Positions 32,797-40,118 of a stretch of DNA of 43,198 nt are shown here, piece after piece. The DNA is from Micromonospora sp. ATCC 39149 (GTDB lineage Bacteria > Actinomycetota > Actinomycetes > Mycobacteriales > Micromonosporaceae). The notes under the pieces were generated by a model. The model saw nothing but the letters and a program-made list of their open reading frames with translations. It was not told the origin of the DNA and searched no databases. A program made the position numbers and the translations under genes. The stretch spans positions 3,780,977-3,824,174 of the forward strand of contig NZ_GG657738.1 of NCBI RefSeq assembly GCF_000158815.1, in the 5' to 3' direction. The first letter of the stretch is position 1; every line of letters starts with the position of its first letter.

Positions 32797-34257
32797 ATGG
32801 CGGCACGTGGGTTCCCGTACACCGATCTAAAGGACTTCCTCGCGGCTCTGGAACGGGCCGGGGAACTGCGCCGGGTCAGCGTCCCGGTGGACCCGACGCT
32901 GGAGATCAGCGAGATCGTCACCCGGACCGTGCGGGCCGGCGGCCCCGCGCTGCTCTTCGAGCGGCCCACCCGGGGCGAGCTGCCGATGGCGATCAACCTG
33001 TTCGGCACCGAGAAGCGGATGGCGATGGCGCTGGGCGTCGACTCCCTCGACGAGATCGGCGCGCGGATCGGCGCACTGATCAAGCCGGAGCTGCCGGTCG
33101 GCTGGTCCGGCATCCGCGAGGGCCTCGGCAAGGTCATGCAGCTCAAGTCGGTGCCGCCGCGCAAGGTCAAGACCGCCCCCTGTCAGCAGGTGGTGTACTC
33201 CGGCGACGACGTCGACCTGGGTCGGCTGCCCGGCCTCCAGGTCTGGCCCGGCGACGGCGGGATCTTTCACAACTACGGGCTCACCCACACCAAGCACCCC
33301 GAGACGGGCAAGCGCAACCTCGGCCTCTACCGGCTCCAGCAGCACTCCCGCAACACCCTGGGCATGCACTGGCAAATCCACAAGGACTCCACCGCCCACC
33401 ACGCGGTCGCCGAGCGGCTCGGCCAGCGCCTGCCCGTAGCGGTCGCGATCGGTTGCGATCCGGTCGTCTCGTACGCGGCCAGCGCGCCGCTGCCCAGCGA
33501 CATCGACGAATACCTGTTCGCCGGGTTCCTGCGCGGCGAACGGGTCGAGATGGTCGACTGCCTCACCGTCCCGCTCCAGGTGCCCGCGCATGCCCAGATC
33601 GTGCTGGAGGGGTACCTGGAGCCCGGCGAGCGGCTGCCCGAGGGGCCGTTCGGCGACCACACCGGTTTCTATACGCCGGTCGAGCCGTTCCCGGTGCTGC
33701 ACATCGAGACGATGACCATGCAGCGCGACGCCGTCTACCACTCGATCGTCACCTCGAAGCCGCCGCAGGAGGACCACGGCCTCGGCAAGGCCACCGAGCG
33801 GATCTTCCAGCCGCTGCTGAAGCTGCTGATCCCGGACATCGTCGACTACGACCTGCCGGCCGCCGGGGTGTTCCACAACTGCGCGATCGTGTCGATCCGC
33901 AAGCGCTACCCGAAGCACGCCCAGAAGGTGATGAACGCGATCTGGGGCGCGCACCTGATGTCGCTGACCAAGCTGATCGTGATCGTCGACGACGACTGCG
34001 ACGTGCACGACTACCACGAGGTCGCCTTCCGGGCGTTCGGCAACGTCGACTACGCTCGCGACCTGCTGCTCACAGAGGGGCCCGTCGACCACCTCGACCA
34101 CGCGTCGTACCAGCAGTTCTGGGGTGGCAAGGTTGGCGTCGACGCCACCCGCAAGCTGCCCACCGAGGGCTACACCCGTGGCTGGCCCGAGGAGATGACC
34201 ATGGCCCCCGAGGTCGTGTCGCTGGTCGACAAGCGTTGGAAGGAGTACGGGATCTGA
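32797..34257 (+). CDS. mqnL: UbiD-family decarboxylase, menaquinone (futalosine) branch
   Basis: 486 residues, full UbiD length. It starts FPYTDLKDFLAALERAGELR, as in UbiD, and contains ERLPEGPFGDHTGFYTPVEP, with the E-(R)-E/D catalytic set and prFMN-binding residues in this region, plus IHKDSTAHHAVAERLGQRLP. UbiD enzymes need prenylated FMN made by UbiX, which is encoded at 36428. With the UbiA protein directly downstream this matches the MqnL-MqnP-MqnM set proposed for late steps of futalosine menaquinone synthesis, in which prenylated dihydroxynaphthoate is decarboxylated. No men-type genes are in the window. The ATG follows GGGGGT closely. Gene symbol by context. Confidence 0.88.
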   Translation: MAARGFPYTDLKDFLAALERAGELRRVSVPVDPTLEISEIVTRTVRAGGPALLFERPTRGELPMAINLFGTEKRMAMALGVDSLDEIGARIGALIKPELPVGWSGIREGLGKVMQLKSVPPRKVKTAPCQQVVYSGDDVDLGRLPGLQVWPGDGGIFHNYGLTHTKHPETGKRNLGLYRLQQHSRNTLGMHWQIHKDSTAHHAVAERLGQRLPVAVAIGCDPVVSYAASAPLPSDIDEYLFAGFLRGERVEMVDCLTVPLQVPAHAQIVLEGYLEPGERLPEGPFGDHTGFYTPVEPFPVLHIETMTMQRDAVYHSIVTSKPPQEDHGLGKATERIFQPLLKLLIPDIVDYDLPAAGVFHNCAIVSIRKRYPKHAQKVMNAIWGAHLMSLTKLIVIVDDDCDVHDYHEVAFRAFGNVDYARDLLLTEGPVDHLDHASYQQFWGGKVGVDATRKLPTEGYTRGWPEEMTMAPEVVSLVDKRWKEYGI

Positions 34258-35168
34258 TGGCGACCGCCGCCGTTACGCCCGCGCGGCCGGGCCGCGTCAA
34301 GTCCTTCCTCAAGCTCGTCGCGATCGAGCACTCCGTCTTCGCGCTGCCGTTCGCGTACCTGTCGGCGCTGACCGCGATGCAGGTCAACGGCGGGCGGGTG
34401 CGCTGGGGTGACCTGCTGCTGATCACCGTGGCGATGGTCGGGGCGCGGACGTTCGCCATGGCCGCCAACCGGATCCTTGACCGGCACATCGACGCGCGGA
34501 ACCCGCGTACCGCTGCCCGTGAGCTGGTCACCGGGGCGGTGAGCCTGCGGACGGCCTGGACCGGCGCGGCCGTCGCGCTCGTGGTGTTCCTCGCCGCCGC
34601 CGCCCTGCTCAACCCGCTCTGCCTGGCGCTCGCGCCGCTCGCGGTGATCCCGCTGATCGTCTACCCGTACGGCAAGCGGTTCACCAACTGGCCGCACGCG
34701 ATCCTCGCGATCGCCCAGGCGGTCGGCCCGGTCGGCGCGTGGCTCGCCGTCACCGGCACCTTCGCCGGCTCGTGGCCGGCGTGGCTGCTCGGCGCGGCCG
34801 TCGGCCTGTGGATCGGCGGCTTCGACCTGATCTACGCCTGCCAGGACGTCGACGTCGACCGCGAGATCGGCGTGCACAGCGTCCCCGCCCGGTACGGGCT
34901 GCGGTTCGCCCTGCACGCCTCCACCGTCGCGCACGGGGTGACGTTCGCGCTGTTCATCTGGTTTGGGGCGCTCGTCGGGTTCGGCTGGCCGTGGTGGATC
35001 GGGCTGGCGCTCACCGCCGCCGCGTTCGGGTACCAGCACCTCGTGGTCAGCCCGACCGACCTGAGCAAGGTCAACCGGGCGTTCTTCACCGCGAACGGGT
35101 TCGTCGGCATCGCGCTGTTCGTGTTCGCGCTGCTCGACCTGGTGGCCCGGCTGGGCGTGCGCCCCTGA
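34257..35168 (+). CDS. mqnP: UbiA-family prenyltransferase, menaquinone branch
   Basis: 303 residues with eight or nine membrane helices. The aspartate-rich motifs are NRILDRHIDARNPRT and YACQDVDVDREIGVHS, which bind the Mg-diphosphate of the prenyl donor. The opening VKSFLKLVAIEHSVFALPFA and LPFAYL match the 4-hydroxybenzoate-like group rather than MenA, consistent with MqnP attaching the isoprenoid tail to 1,4-dihydroxy-6-naphthoate. The ATG overlaps the UbiD stop by one base, so the two are co-translated. It is followed at once by a 16-bp repeat array. Confidence 0.9.
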   Translation: MATAAVTPARPGRVKSFLKLVAIEHSVFALPFAYLSALTAMQVNGGRVRWGDLLLITVAMVGARTFAMAANRILDRHIDARNPRTAARELVTGAVSLRTAWTGAAVALVVFLAAAALLNPLCLALAPLAVIPLIVYPYGKRFTNWPHAILAIAQAVGPVGAWLAVTGTFAGSWPAWLLGAAVGLWIGGFDLIYACQDVDVDREIGVHSVPARYGLRFALHASTVAHGVTFALFIWFGALVGFGWPWWIGLALTAAAFGYQHLVVSPTDLSKVNRAFFTANGFVGIALFVFALLDLVARLGVRP

Positions 35169-35172
35169 GCCG

Positions 35173-35296
35173 GTCCGCTCGCGGCCTTGTGCGCTTGCAA
35201 TTTTGTGGGCTCGCGGTTCTGTGCGCTCGCGGGCTTGTGCGCTCGCGGGCTTGTGCGCTCGCGGGCTTGTGCGCTCGTGGGCTCGTGGGCTCGTGG
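35173..35296. repeat. 16-bp tandem repeat array (VNTR)
   Basis: About 7.75 units of 16 bp. Three central units (35221-35268) are exactly GTGCGCTCGCGGGCTT; outer units have one to six changes. The array begins 4 nt after the mqnP stop and ends at the next interspersed repeat. It is not coding and has no spacer structure. Confidence 0.9.
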
Positions 35297-35352
35297 TTAA
35301 GAAGGGGCCCCTGCTCTATCGGGGGCGTCAACAAGGGGCCCCTCCTTGCGGT
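35295..35352 (-). repeat. GGGCCC interspersed repeat, copy 4, at the terpene synthase end
   Basis: In minus orientation: CGCAAGGAGGGGCCCCTTGT, core TGACGCCCCCGATAGAG, then CAGGGGCCCCTTCTTAACC. The TAA in half B is the stop codon of the terpene synthase. It separates that gene from the convergent mqnP. Confidence 0.88.
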
Positions 35353-36295
35353 AGCGGGCGCTCTCCAGCGTCCACTCAATCGTGCCGCGAACGGCGGCGG
35401 CGACCCCGTCGAGATGTTCGGTGACGGCCTCGTCCAGCGCCGGCCCGAACGACGGCACGCCCGCGCGCAGCTCGACGAAGCGGCGCAGCGCCGCCCGCCA
35501 CCGCTCGGCGGCCAGGCCGACCGCGGCGTTAACGCCGACACCCCGCTCGGCGGCCAGGGCCAGCACCAGGTTGTGCCCGCCGGAGGTGGCCCGGTCCCGC
35601 TCCAACGAGGCGATGTCGTTGTACCAGGAGAGCAGGTCGTTGCCGAGGTCCGCGATCTCGCGCAGCCGCGGGTGGTGGTACACCGCGTCGGGCAGCGCCC
35701 GGCCGGTGACGAATTCGATCAGCGAATACGACACGTACGCCGCCGAGGTGGCCCGGCGCAGCTCGACGTACCGGGCCACGCCAGGTGGGCGGCCGGCGGT
35801 CTTGTCCACCGCTTCCTGCCAGACACCGTGCAGGTGGTGCCCGACCGCGTCGGCGAACTGCTCCCGCCAGCGGTCCGGCATCCGGCGGCGCGGCTCCCGC
35901 CACGCGCGCACCAGCAGCCGGCGCAGCGGGCCGGTGAGGCCCGGGTGTTGCCCCCGGGGGCCGTCGCGCAACAGGCGGAGCGTCCCGTGCCGCAGCGCCA
36001 TGATCTGGTCGGGGTGCAGCCTGTCCGGCCCGTCGCAGGCGTCGTCGACCAGGAAGAACCAGGTGAACAGGGCCGCGATCACGCGCAGGTCGGGCTCGGT
36101 GGCCTGCGGGTAGAGCCGGCCGGCGTACCGGGCGAACCGGGCGCGGGACAACCGGTCCAGGGCGGGGCCGTCGAGCGGGAGGCCGACGCTGGGCATCCGG
36201 TCGTCGAGCCAGCGTTGCACCCGATCGGCGTACGGCGACAGCCGAGGCGGGATCGGGCAGTCGGCGCGCAGCGACCGAAGGACATCGTCGGGCAT
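35297..36295 (-). CDS. Class I terpene synthase with repeat-encoded C-terminus
   Basis: 332 residues, normal for bacterial terpene cyclases. GGGAGGA precedes the ATG by 9 nt. The Asp-rich motif is DDACD (84-88) in TWFFLVDDACDGP; the NSE-type motif is NDLLSWYND (219-227) with Asp in place of the usual last Glu; the WxxxxxRY motif is W308 to R314-Y315. Residues 316-332 (RKEGPLVDAPDRAGAPS) and the stop come from an interspersed repeat, so the original C-terminus has been replaced or extended just after the conserved RY pair. The enzyme should cyclise a prenyl diphosphate in the cytoplasm; the product is unknown. It lies between menaquinone genes and is divergent from mqnM. Confidence 0.88.
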   Translation of the reverse strand: MPDDVLRSLRADCPIPPRLSPYADRVQRWLDDRMPSVGLPLDGPALDRLSRARFARYAGRLYPQATEPDLRVIAALFTWFFLVDDACDGPDRLHPDQIMALRHGTLRLLRDGPRGQHPGLTGPLRRLLVRAWREPRRRMPDRWREQFADAVGHHLHGVWQEAVDKTAGRPPGVARYVELRRATSAAYVSYSLIEFVTGRALPDAVYHHPRLREIADLGNDLLSWYNDIASLERDRATSGGHNLVLALAAERGVGVNAAVGLAAERWRAALRRFVELRAGVPSFGPALDEAVTEHLDGVAAAVRGTIEWTLESARYRKEGPLVDAPDRAGAPS

Positions 36296-36427
36296 CACCG
36301 ATTTCCTCCCGTGGGACGTCGATCGCCCACCGCAGCATGACAGGTCGCTGCCGCGCTGGTGCCCCCACCCGCCCCGGGGGTGGGGGTGGCCGGCAGTCGG
36401 CCGCCCTGACCAGGCAGGCTGGACGGT

Positions 36428-37057
36428 ATGCGTGAACCATGGGTGGTGGGGGTTTCCGGCGCGTCGGGCACACCGTACGCGGCGGCGGTGGTCCGCGGGC
36501 TGCTCGACGCCGGCGAACCGGTGGACCTGATCGTCTCCCGGGCCGCCCGGCTGACCATCCTCGACGAGACCGGGCGGGCCTTCCGCGACGCGCACTGGGC
36601 CGAGGACCTCGCGGCCTGGCTCGGGCGCGACCTGGGCGACGCCGACCTGCGGCACTGGCCCGCCGGCGACCTCGCCGCCGGGCCCAGCAGCGGCTCCTAC
36701 CAGGTACGCGGCATGGCGGTCGTCCCGGCCAGCACGGCGGCCTGCGCCGGCATCGCGATCGGTCTGTCCAAGGACCTGTTGCAGCGGGCGGCCGAGGTCA
36801 ACCTCAAGGAGCGCCGGCCGGTGGTGGTCGTGCCCCGCGAGACGCCGGTGACCCGCAGCCACCTGGAACACCTGATCGCCCTGCACGACGCCGGGGCGGT
36901 GGTGCTACCGGCCAGCCCCGGCTTCTACGGCGCCGGGGCGTCCGCCTCCGCGCGGCAGCTCGTCGACTTTGTGGCGGGCAAGGTGCTCGACGCGCTCGGC
37001 GTGCCGCACACCCTGTTTCGTCGCTGGTCCGGCGAACTGGGCACCGACCGCTCCTGA
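36428..37057 (+). CDS. mqnM: UbiX-family flavin prenyltransferase
   Basis: 209 residues. UbiX motifs are clear: WVVGVSGASGTPYAAAVVRG (flavin-binding start), IVSRAARLTI, then MAVVPASTAACAGIAIGLSK and RRPVVVVPRETPVTRSHLEH. UbiX joins dimethylallyl phosphate to FMN to make the prenylated flavin needed by UbiD enzymes such as the protein at 32797. The protein forms a cytosolic dodecamer in known cases. The gap to the divergent terpene synthase is 132 bp and must contain both promoters; none is obvious. Gene symbol by context with mqnL and mqnP. Confidence 0.93.
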   Translation: MREPWVVGVSGASGTPYAAAVVRGLLDAGEPVDLIVSRAARLTILDETGRAFRDAHWAEDLAAWLGRDLGDADLRHWPAGDLAAGPSSGSYQVRGMAVVPASTAACAGIAIGLSKDLLQRAAEVNLKERRPVVVVPRETPVTRSHLEHLIALHDAGAVVLPASPGFYGAGASASARQLVDFVAGKVLDALGVPHTLFRRWSGELGTDRS

Positions 37058-37142
37058 GCGGCGCGGTGGGTCGCCCCGGCCGCGAGATAGGTGTCCGGGA
37101 CGCGGACCGGACTGGCCGGCCCGTGCCCGTCAGCGCACCTGG

Positions 37143-37409
37143 TCAGTACATCCCGGCGTTGGCCGGGCCGGGGCCGGTCGACGCGGCGGGGCCGGCGTTA
37201 CGGGCCTTTCCCATGTCGTCCGTCTCGTCCAGCATGCCCTCCCCCTCAAGCAGGGCTCGCACCTCGGATTCCCGAAACCGGCGATGCCCGCCTGGAGTCC
37301 GGATGCTGCCGATCCGGCCGGCCGCTGCCCAGCGCGTCACAGTCTTCGGGTCAACCCGAAACAGCGCGGCGACCTCACCCGGTGTCAGCAGGCGATCTCC
37401 AGTGTCCAC
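37143..37409 (-). CDS. bldC: BldC, MerR-like developmental regulator
   Basis: 88 residues from the GTG at 37409, with GAGGAGG 6-8 nt upstream. The helix-turn-helix segment LLTPGEVAALFRVDPKTVTR is followed by WAAAGRIGSIRTPGGHRRFR and ESEVRALLEG; this is essentially the BldC sequence conserved in all sporulating actinomycetes, where it binds direct repeats cooperatively and controls entry to development. The C-terminal tail of about 30 residues (GMLDETDDMGKARNAGPAAS and onward) is longer than in Streptomyces BldC (68 residues). Divergent from the AsnC gene, with 268 bp between the starts. No clear promoter for bldC was identified. Confidence 0.95.
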   Translation of the reverse strand: MDTGDRLLTPGEVAALFRVDPKTVTRWAAAGRIGSIRTPGGHRRFRESEVRALLEGEGMLDETDDMGKARNAGPAASTGPGPANAGMY

Positions 37410-37663
37410 AGCCCCCTCCTCGCGTCGACGAAGCCCTCGGCTGAACACACTGCCCCCGGCCGGTGCGAGCCCAGAGCCGTCATGAGGGACGTATGGCAAT
37501 TACAGCACCAGCGACCTGGCCTGTCCGCCAAACGCGAAAAACGCACTGAGTGGGAAGTTAGTAAACGGGACCGGCTCTGCTCTCCCTCGACCGAAGGTCT
37601 GCGGACACTCACCTGCTGTCATGTGCAACGCATGCCGGGCGACCGGCGTTACGCCCAAACGAC

Positions 37664-37669
37664 TAGGGT
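37664..37669 (+). promoter_or_regulatory. -10 element of AsnC gene, probably leaderless
   Basis: TAGGGT ends 8 nt before the GTG at 37678; no ribosome site is seen. The stretch 37410-37663 otherwise holds an AT-richer patch near 37500-37570 with no gene I can support. Confidence 0.4.
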
Positions 37670-37677
37670 CACAATCC

Positions 37678-38136
37678 GTGGACGCCATCGACCTCAGCCT
37701 CGTGGAGCTGCTGCAAGGCAACGCCCGACTCTCGTACGCCGAGCTGGCCCGCCAGGTCGGGCTCTCCGCTCCGGCCGTGCACGAGCGGGTCGGCAAGCTG
37801 GAGTCGAGCGGCGTCATCCGGGCGTACCGGGCGGAGGTGGAGCCCGAGTCCATCGGCCTCGGCGTGACCGCGCTGATCGGCATCGTCGAGGACTCCGGCG
37901 GTGACACCGACGACGTGCTGGAGGCGTTCCGGCGGATGCCCGAGATCGAGTCCTGCTACTTCATGGCGGGGGTCGAGTCGTTCCTGCTGAAGGCGCGGGT
38001 CGGCACCATCGCCGAGCTGGAGCAGTTGATCGTGCGGCTGAACCGTACCCCCGGGGTGGCCTCCACCCGGACCGGGATCGCCCTCTCCACCAAGTGGGAG
38101 AACCGCCCACAGCCGCTGGACCGCCCCGCCGCCTGA
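37678..38136 (+). CDS. Lrp/AsnC-family transcriptional regulator
   Basis: 152 residues from a GTG at 37678; the homology begins exactly there (VDAIDLSLVELLQGNARLSY), whereas an upstream in-frame ATG (37621) would add 19 unrelated residues. The winged helix-turn-helix has LAELARQVG-type recognition (ELARQVGLSAPAVHERVGKL), and the C-terminal RAM domain (about 65-145) contains GLGVTALIGIVEDSG and CYFMAGVESFLLKARV. Family members sense amino acids and form octamers. It sits between bldC and a cysteine desulfhydrase gene; in Streptomyces an AsnC-type gene also lies near the menaquinone set. Target unknown. Confidence 0.9.
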   Translation: MDAIDLSLVELLQGNARLSYAELARQVGLSAPAVHERVGKLESSGVIRAYRAEVEPESIGLGVTALIGIVEDSGGDTDDVLEAFRRMPEIESCYFMAGVESFLLKARVGTIAELEQLIVRLNRTPGVASTRTGIALSTKWENRPQPLDRPAA

Positions 38137-38189
38137 CCGCCCCGCCGCCTGGCGACCCGTGACCTGATCGGCCCGCCGCCTGATCGGCC

Positions 38190-38218
38190 GCGACCAGGGC
38201 TGATCCGCTTGCTACGTT
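38190..38218 (+). promoter_or_regulatory. Promoter of the cysteine desulfhydrase gene, leaderless
   Basis: GCGACC (38190-38195), 17-bp spacer and TACGTT (38213-38218), which is 7 nt before the ATG at 38226. The same GCGACC-17-TACGNT-7-ATG arrangement occurs before the FAD oxidase gene at 16333. Confidence 0.45.
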
Positions 38219-38225
38219 TCCGAAC

Positions 38226-39317
38226 ATGACTCATCTCGACCGGTGCGACGAGGCCAGCCGGACGTGGGTGACCGAGGCGATCGCCACGGTCGAGGCCGAT
38301 GCCAACCGGTCCGCCGACACCCACCTGCTGCCGTTCCCGCTGCCCCGGGAATGGGGGATCGACCTCTACCTCAAGGACGAGTCGGTGCACCCCACCGGCT
38401 CGCTGAAGCACCGGCTCGCCCGATCCCTGTTCCTGTACGGGCTCTGCAACGGCTGGATCGGCCCGGAGACGACGATCGTCGAGGCGTCCTCCGGCTCGAC
38501 GGCGGTTTCCGAGGCGTACTTCGCCCGGATGCTGGGGCTGCCGTTCATCGCGGTGATGCCGGCGTCCACCTCGCCCGAGAAGATCAGCCAGATCGAGTTC
38601 CAGGGCGGGCGCTGCCACCTCGTCGACGATCCAGCCAAGGTGGTCGTCGAGGCGCGCTGGCTCGCCGAGGACTCCGGCGGCCACTTCATGGACCAGTTCA
38701 CCTACGCCGAGCGGGCCACCGACTGGCGGGGAAACAACAACATCGCCGAGTCGATCTACGCGCAGCTCGCGCTGGAGCGACACCCCCTGCCGGCCTGGAT
38801 CGTCGTTGGGGCCGGCACCGGCGGCACCAGCGCCACCATCGGCCGGTACACCCGGTTCCGGCGGCTGCCCACGAAGCTCTGCGTGGTGGACCCGGAGAAC
38901 TCGGCGTTCTACCCCGCCTGGCAGGCCGCCGACTGGTCGGTGTGCACGGGCCGGGGCTCGCGGATCGAGGGGATCGGGCGGCCCAGCGTCGAGGCGTCGT
39001 TCCTCCCCGCCGTGGTGGACCGGATGGTCCGGGTGCCCGACGCCGCCTCCCTGGCCGCCATGCGGGCCGGCTCGGCCCTGCTCGGCCGCCGCGTCGGCGG
39101 CTCCACGGGCACCAACCTGTGGGGCGCGTTCGGCCTGATCGCCGGGATGCTCGCCGAGGGCCGCGCCGGCTCGGTGGTCACCCTGATCTGCGACCCGGGG
39201 GACCGGTACGCCGACACGTACTACGCCGACGACTGGGTGGCCGGGCAGGGGCTCGACCTCGCCCCGCATCTGGCGACCGTCGACCGCTTCCTCGCCACCG
39301 GCACCTGGCCCGCGTGA
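38226..39317 (+). CDS. cds1: Cds1-like L-cysteine desulfhydrase (PLP fold type II)
   Basis: 363 residues. The PLP lysine is Lys61 in [15 protein letters not shown]; other cofactor contacts are [20 protein letters not shown] and [19 protein letters not shown]. The C-terminal [15 protein letters not shown] and [17 protein letters not shown] match the mycobacterial Cds1 (Rv3684) group, which releases H2S, pyruvate and ammonia from cysteine rather than making cysteine. H2S from Cds1 affects redox balance and respiration in Mycobacterium. Distinction from cysteine synthase rests on overall pattern. The stop directly abuts an interspersed repeat. Confidence 0.85.
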   Translation: MTHLDRCDEASRTWVTEAIATVEADANRSADTHLLPFPLPREWGIDLYLKDESVHPTGSLKHRLARSLFLYGLCNGWIGPETTIVEASSGSTAVSEAYFARMLGLPFIAVMPASTSPEKISQIEFQGGRCHLVDDPAKVVVEARWLAEDSGGHFMDQFTYAERATDWRGNNNIAESIYAQLALERHPLPAWIVVGAGTGGTSATIGRYTRFRRLPTKLCVVDPENSAFYPAWQAADWSVCTGRGSRIEGIGRPSVEASFLPAVVDRMVRVPDAASLAAMRAGSALLGRRVGGSTGTNLWGAFGLIAGMLAEGRAGSVVTLICDPGDRYADTYYADDWVAGQGLDLAPHLATVDRFLATGTWPA

Positions 39318-39371
39318 AAGGAAGGGCCCCCTGTTAACGCATTCTGTTGTACAGGGGGCCCTTCCTAACAC
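39317..39371 (+). repeat. GGGCCC interspersed repeat, copy 5, perfect hairpin
   Basis: AGGAAGGGCCCCCTGT (39319-39334) pairs perfectly with ACAGGGGGCCCTTCCT (39351-39366) around a 16-nt loop containing TAACGCATTCTG. In this copy half B is inverted relative to the others. It separates the convergent cds1 and glycolipid-binding genes and would work as a strong terminator-like stem. Confidence 0.92.
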
Positions 39372-39391
39372 CCCTCTGCGCCCGGGAGGGC

Positions 39392-40021
39392 TCAACGGGG
39401 GGCGACGCGGTCGGCCAGGCCCGGGTAGTGGATCACCCAGCCGTCCGGGTCGACGTCAAGGTCGGCGGTGAACGTCCCGCTGGCGAAGCGGACCCAGCCG
39501 GGGCCGAAGGCCGTGTAGACCTGCTCGGCGGGCAGCACCGTCAGGCTGGGCACCAGCACCCACGCCACGGTGATTCGGTGCGCCGTCCCCGGCGTCGCCG
39601 AGACCAGCCCGAGCCGGCGTACCGCAAGGGTGTTGAACAGCGGCGATCCGCCCAGGTCGACGTCCGTTGCGCCGGCCAGCCGGTCCGGGTCGTCGGTGCC
39701 GGGCAGGCCGGCCGGCGGATGCCCGGCCGCCCGCAGCGCCGCGTCCAGGTTGCCCTGCTCGGCGGCGGTCACGCGCCACCGGCCGCCGGCCGGTTCCAGG
39801 CGTACGCTCCGCTGCCAGCCCGCGCCCTCGGCCTCGACCTCCAGCCGGCTGGTCGCCCAGTCGGACCCGGTCGTCAGCCGGTACCGGCAGGTGTAGGGGA
39901 TCGGGTCGACGGCGAGGGCGATGCCCTGCGCGCCGAGCCCGCTGTTTTCGTCGAACACCACGTGCTCGGTTCCGGCGGTGTCCATCCGGGCCCAGAACAG
40001 CGATTTCGTCGTGATCGGCAT
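39392..40021 (-). CDS. Putative glycolipid-binding domain protein (DUF1089 type)
   Basis: 209 residues. The start MPITTKSLFWARMDTAGTEH and later YTCRYRLTTGSDWATSRLEV, then DVDLGGSPLFNTLAVRRLGL fit the putative glycolipid-binding family (PF06475), a beta-barrel-like fold of unknown role; conserved W-x-R, D-L-G-x-S-P-x-T/F-N-T-L-x-V-R-R-L is the core. No signal peptide is present, so the name glycolipid-binding should be taken cautiously. TAACGT lies 7 nt before the ATG, suggesting a leaderless message. The gene is convergent with cds1. Confidence 0.82.
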   Translation of the reverse strand: MPITTKSLFWARMDTAGTEHVVFDENSGLGAQGIALAVDPIPYTCRYRLTTGSDWATSRLEVEAEGAGWQRSVRLEPAGGRWRVTAAEQGNLDAALRAAGHPPAGLPGTDDPDRLAGATDVDLGGSPLFNTLAVRRLGLVSATPGTAHRITVAWVLVPSLTVLPAEQVYTAFGPGWVRFASGTFTADLDVDPDGWVIHYPGLADRVAPR

Positions 40022-40028
40022 GAACCGG

Positions 40029-40034
40029 ACGTTA
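40029..40034 (-). promoter_or_regulatory. -10 element of glycolipid-binding-domain gene
   Basis: TAACGT on the minus strand ends 7 nt before the ATG at 40021 with no ribosome site between. No matching -35 was recognised. Confidence 0.4.
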
Positions 40035-40118
40035 CGGCACGCCGTTGGCGCCGGCAGGACAAGCGGAAACGCCGCTGCGGAGCGTGGGCTCGCAGCGGCG
40101 TTCCGGTCGTCGCCAGGA

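Noticed and set aside
35173..35296. 16-bp array considered as CRISPR or replication iterons
   Set aside because: Units are contiguous with no spacers, and no replication gene or AT-rich opening is near.
38226..39317. Cysteine synthase CysK
   Set aside because: The C-terminal pattern ([13 protein letters not shown]) and N-terminal extension fit the Cds1 desulfhydrase group better, though activity is not proven.
39337..40021. Small frames giving VNKGPFL-type peptides at each interspersed repeat
   Set aside because: The shared peptide is just the translation of the repeat; it lacks ribosome sites and is in different frames relative to genes.
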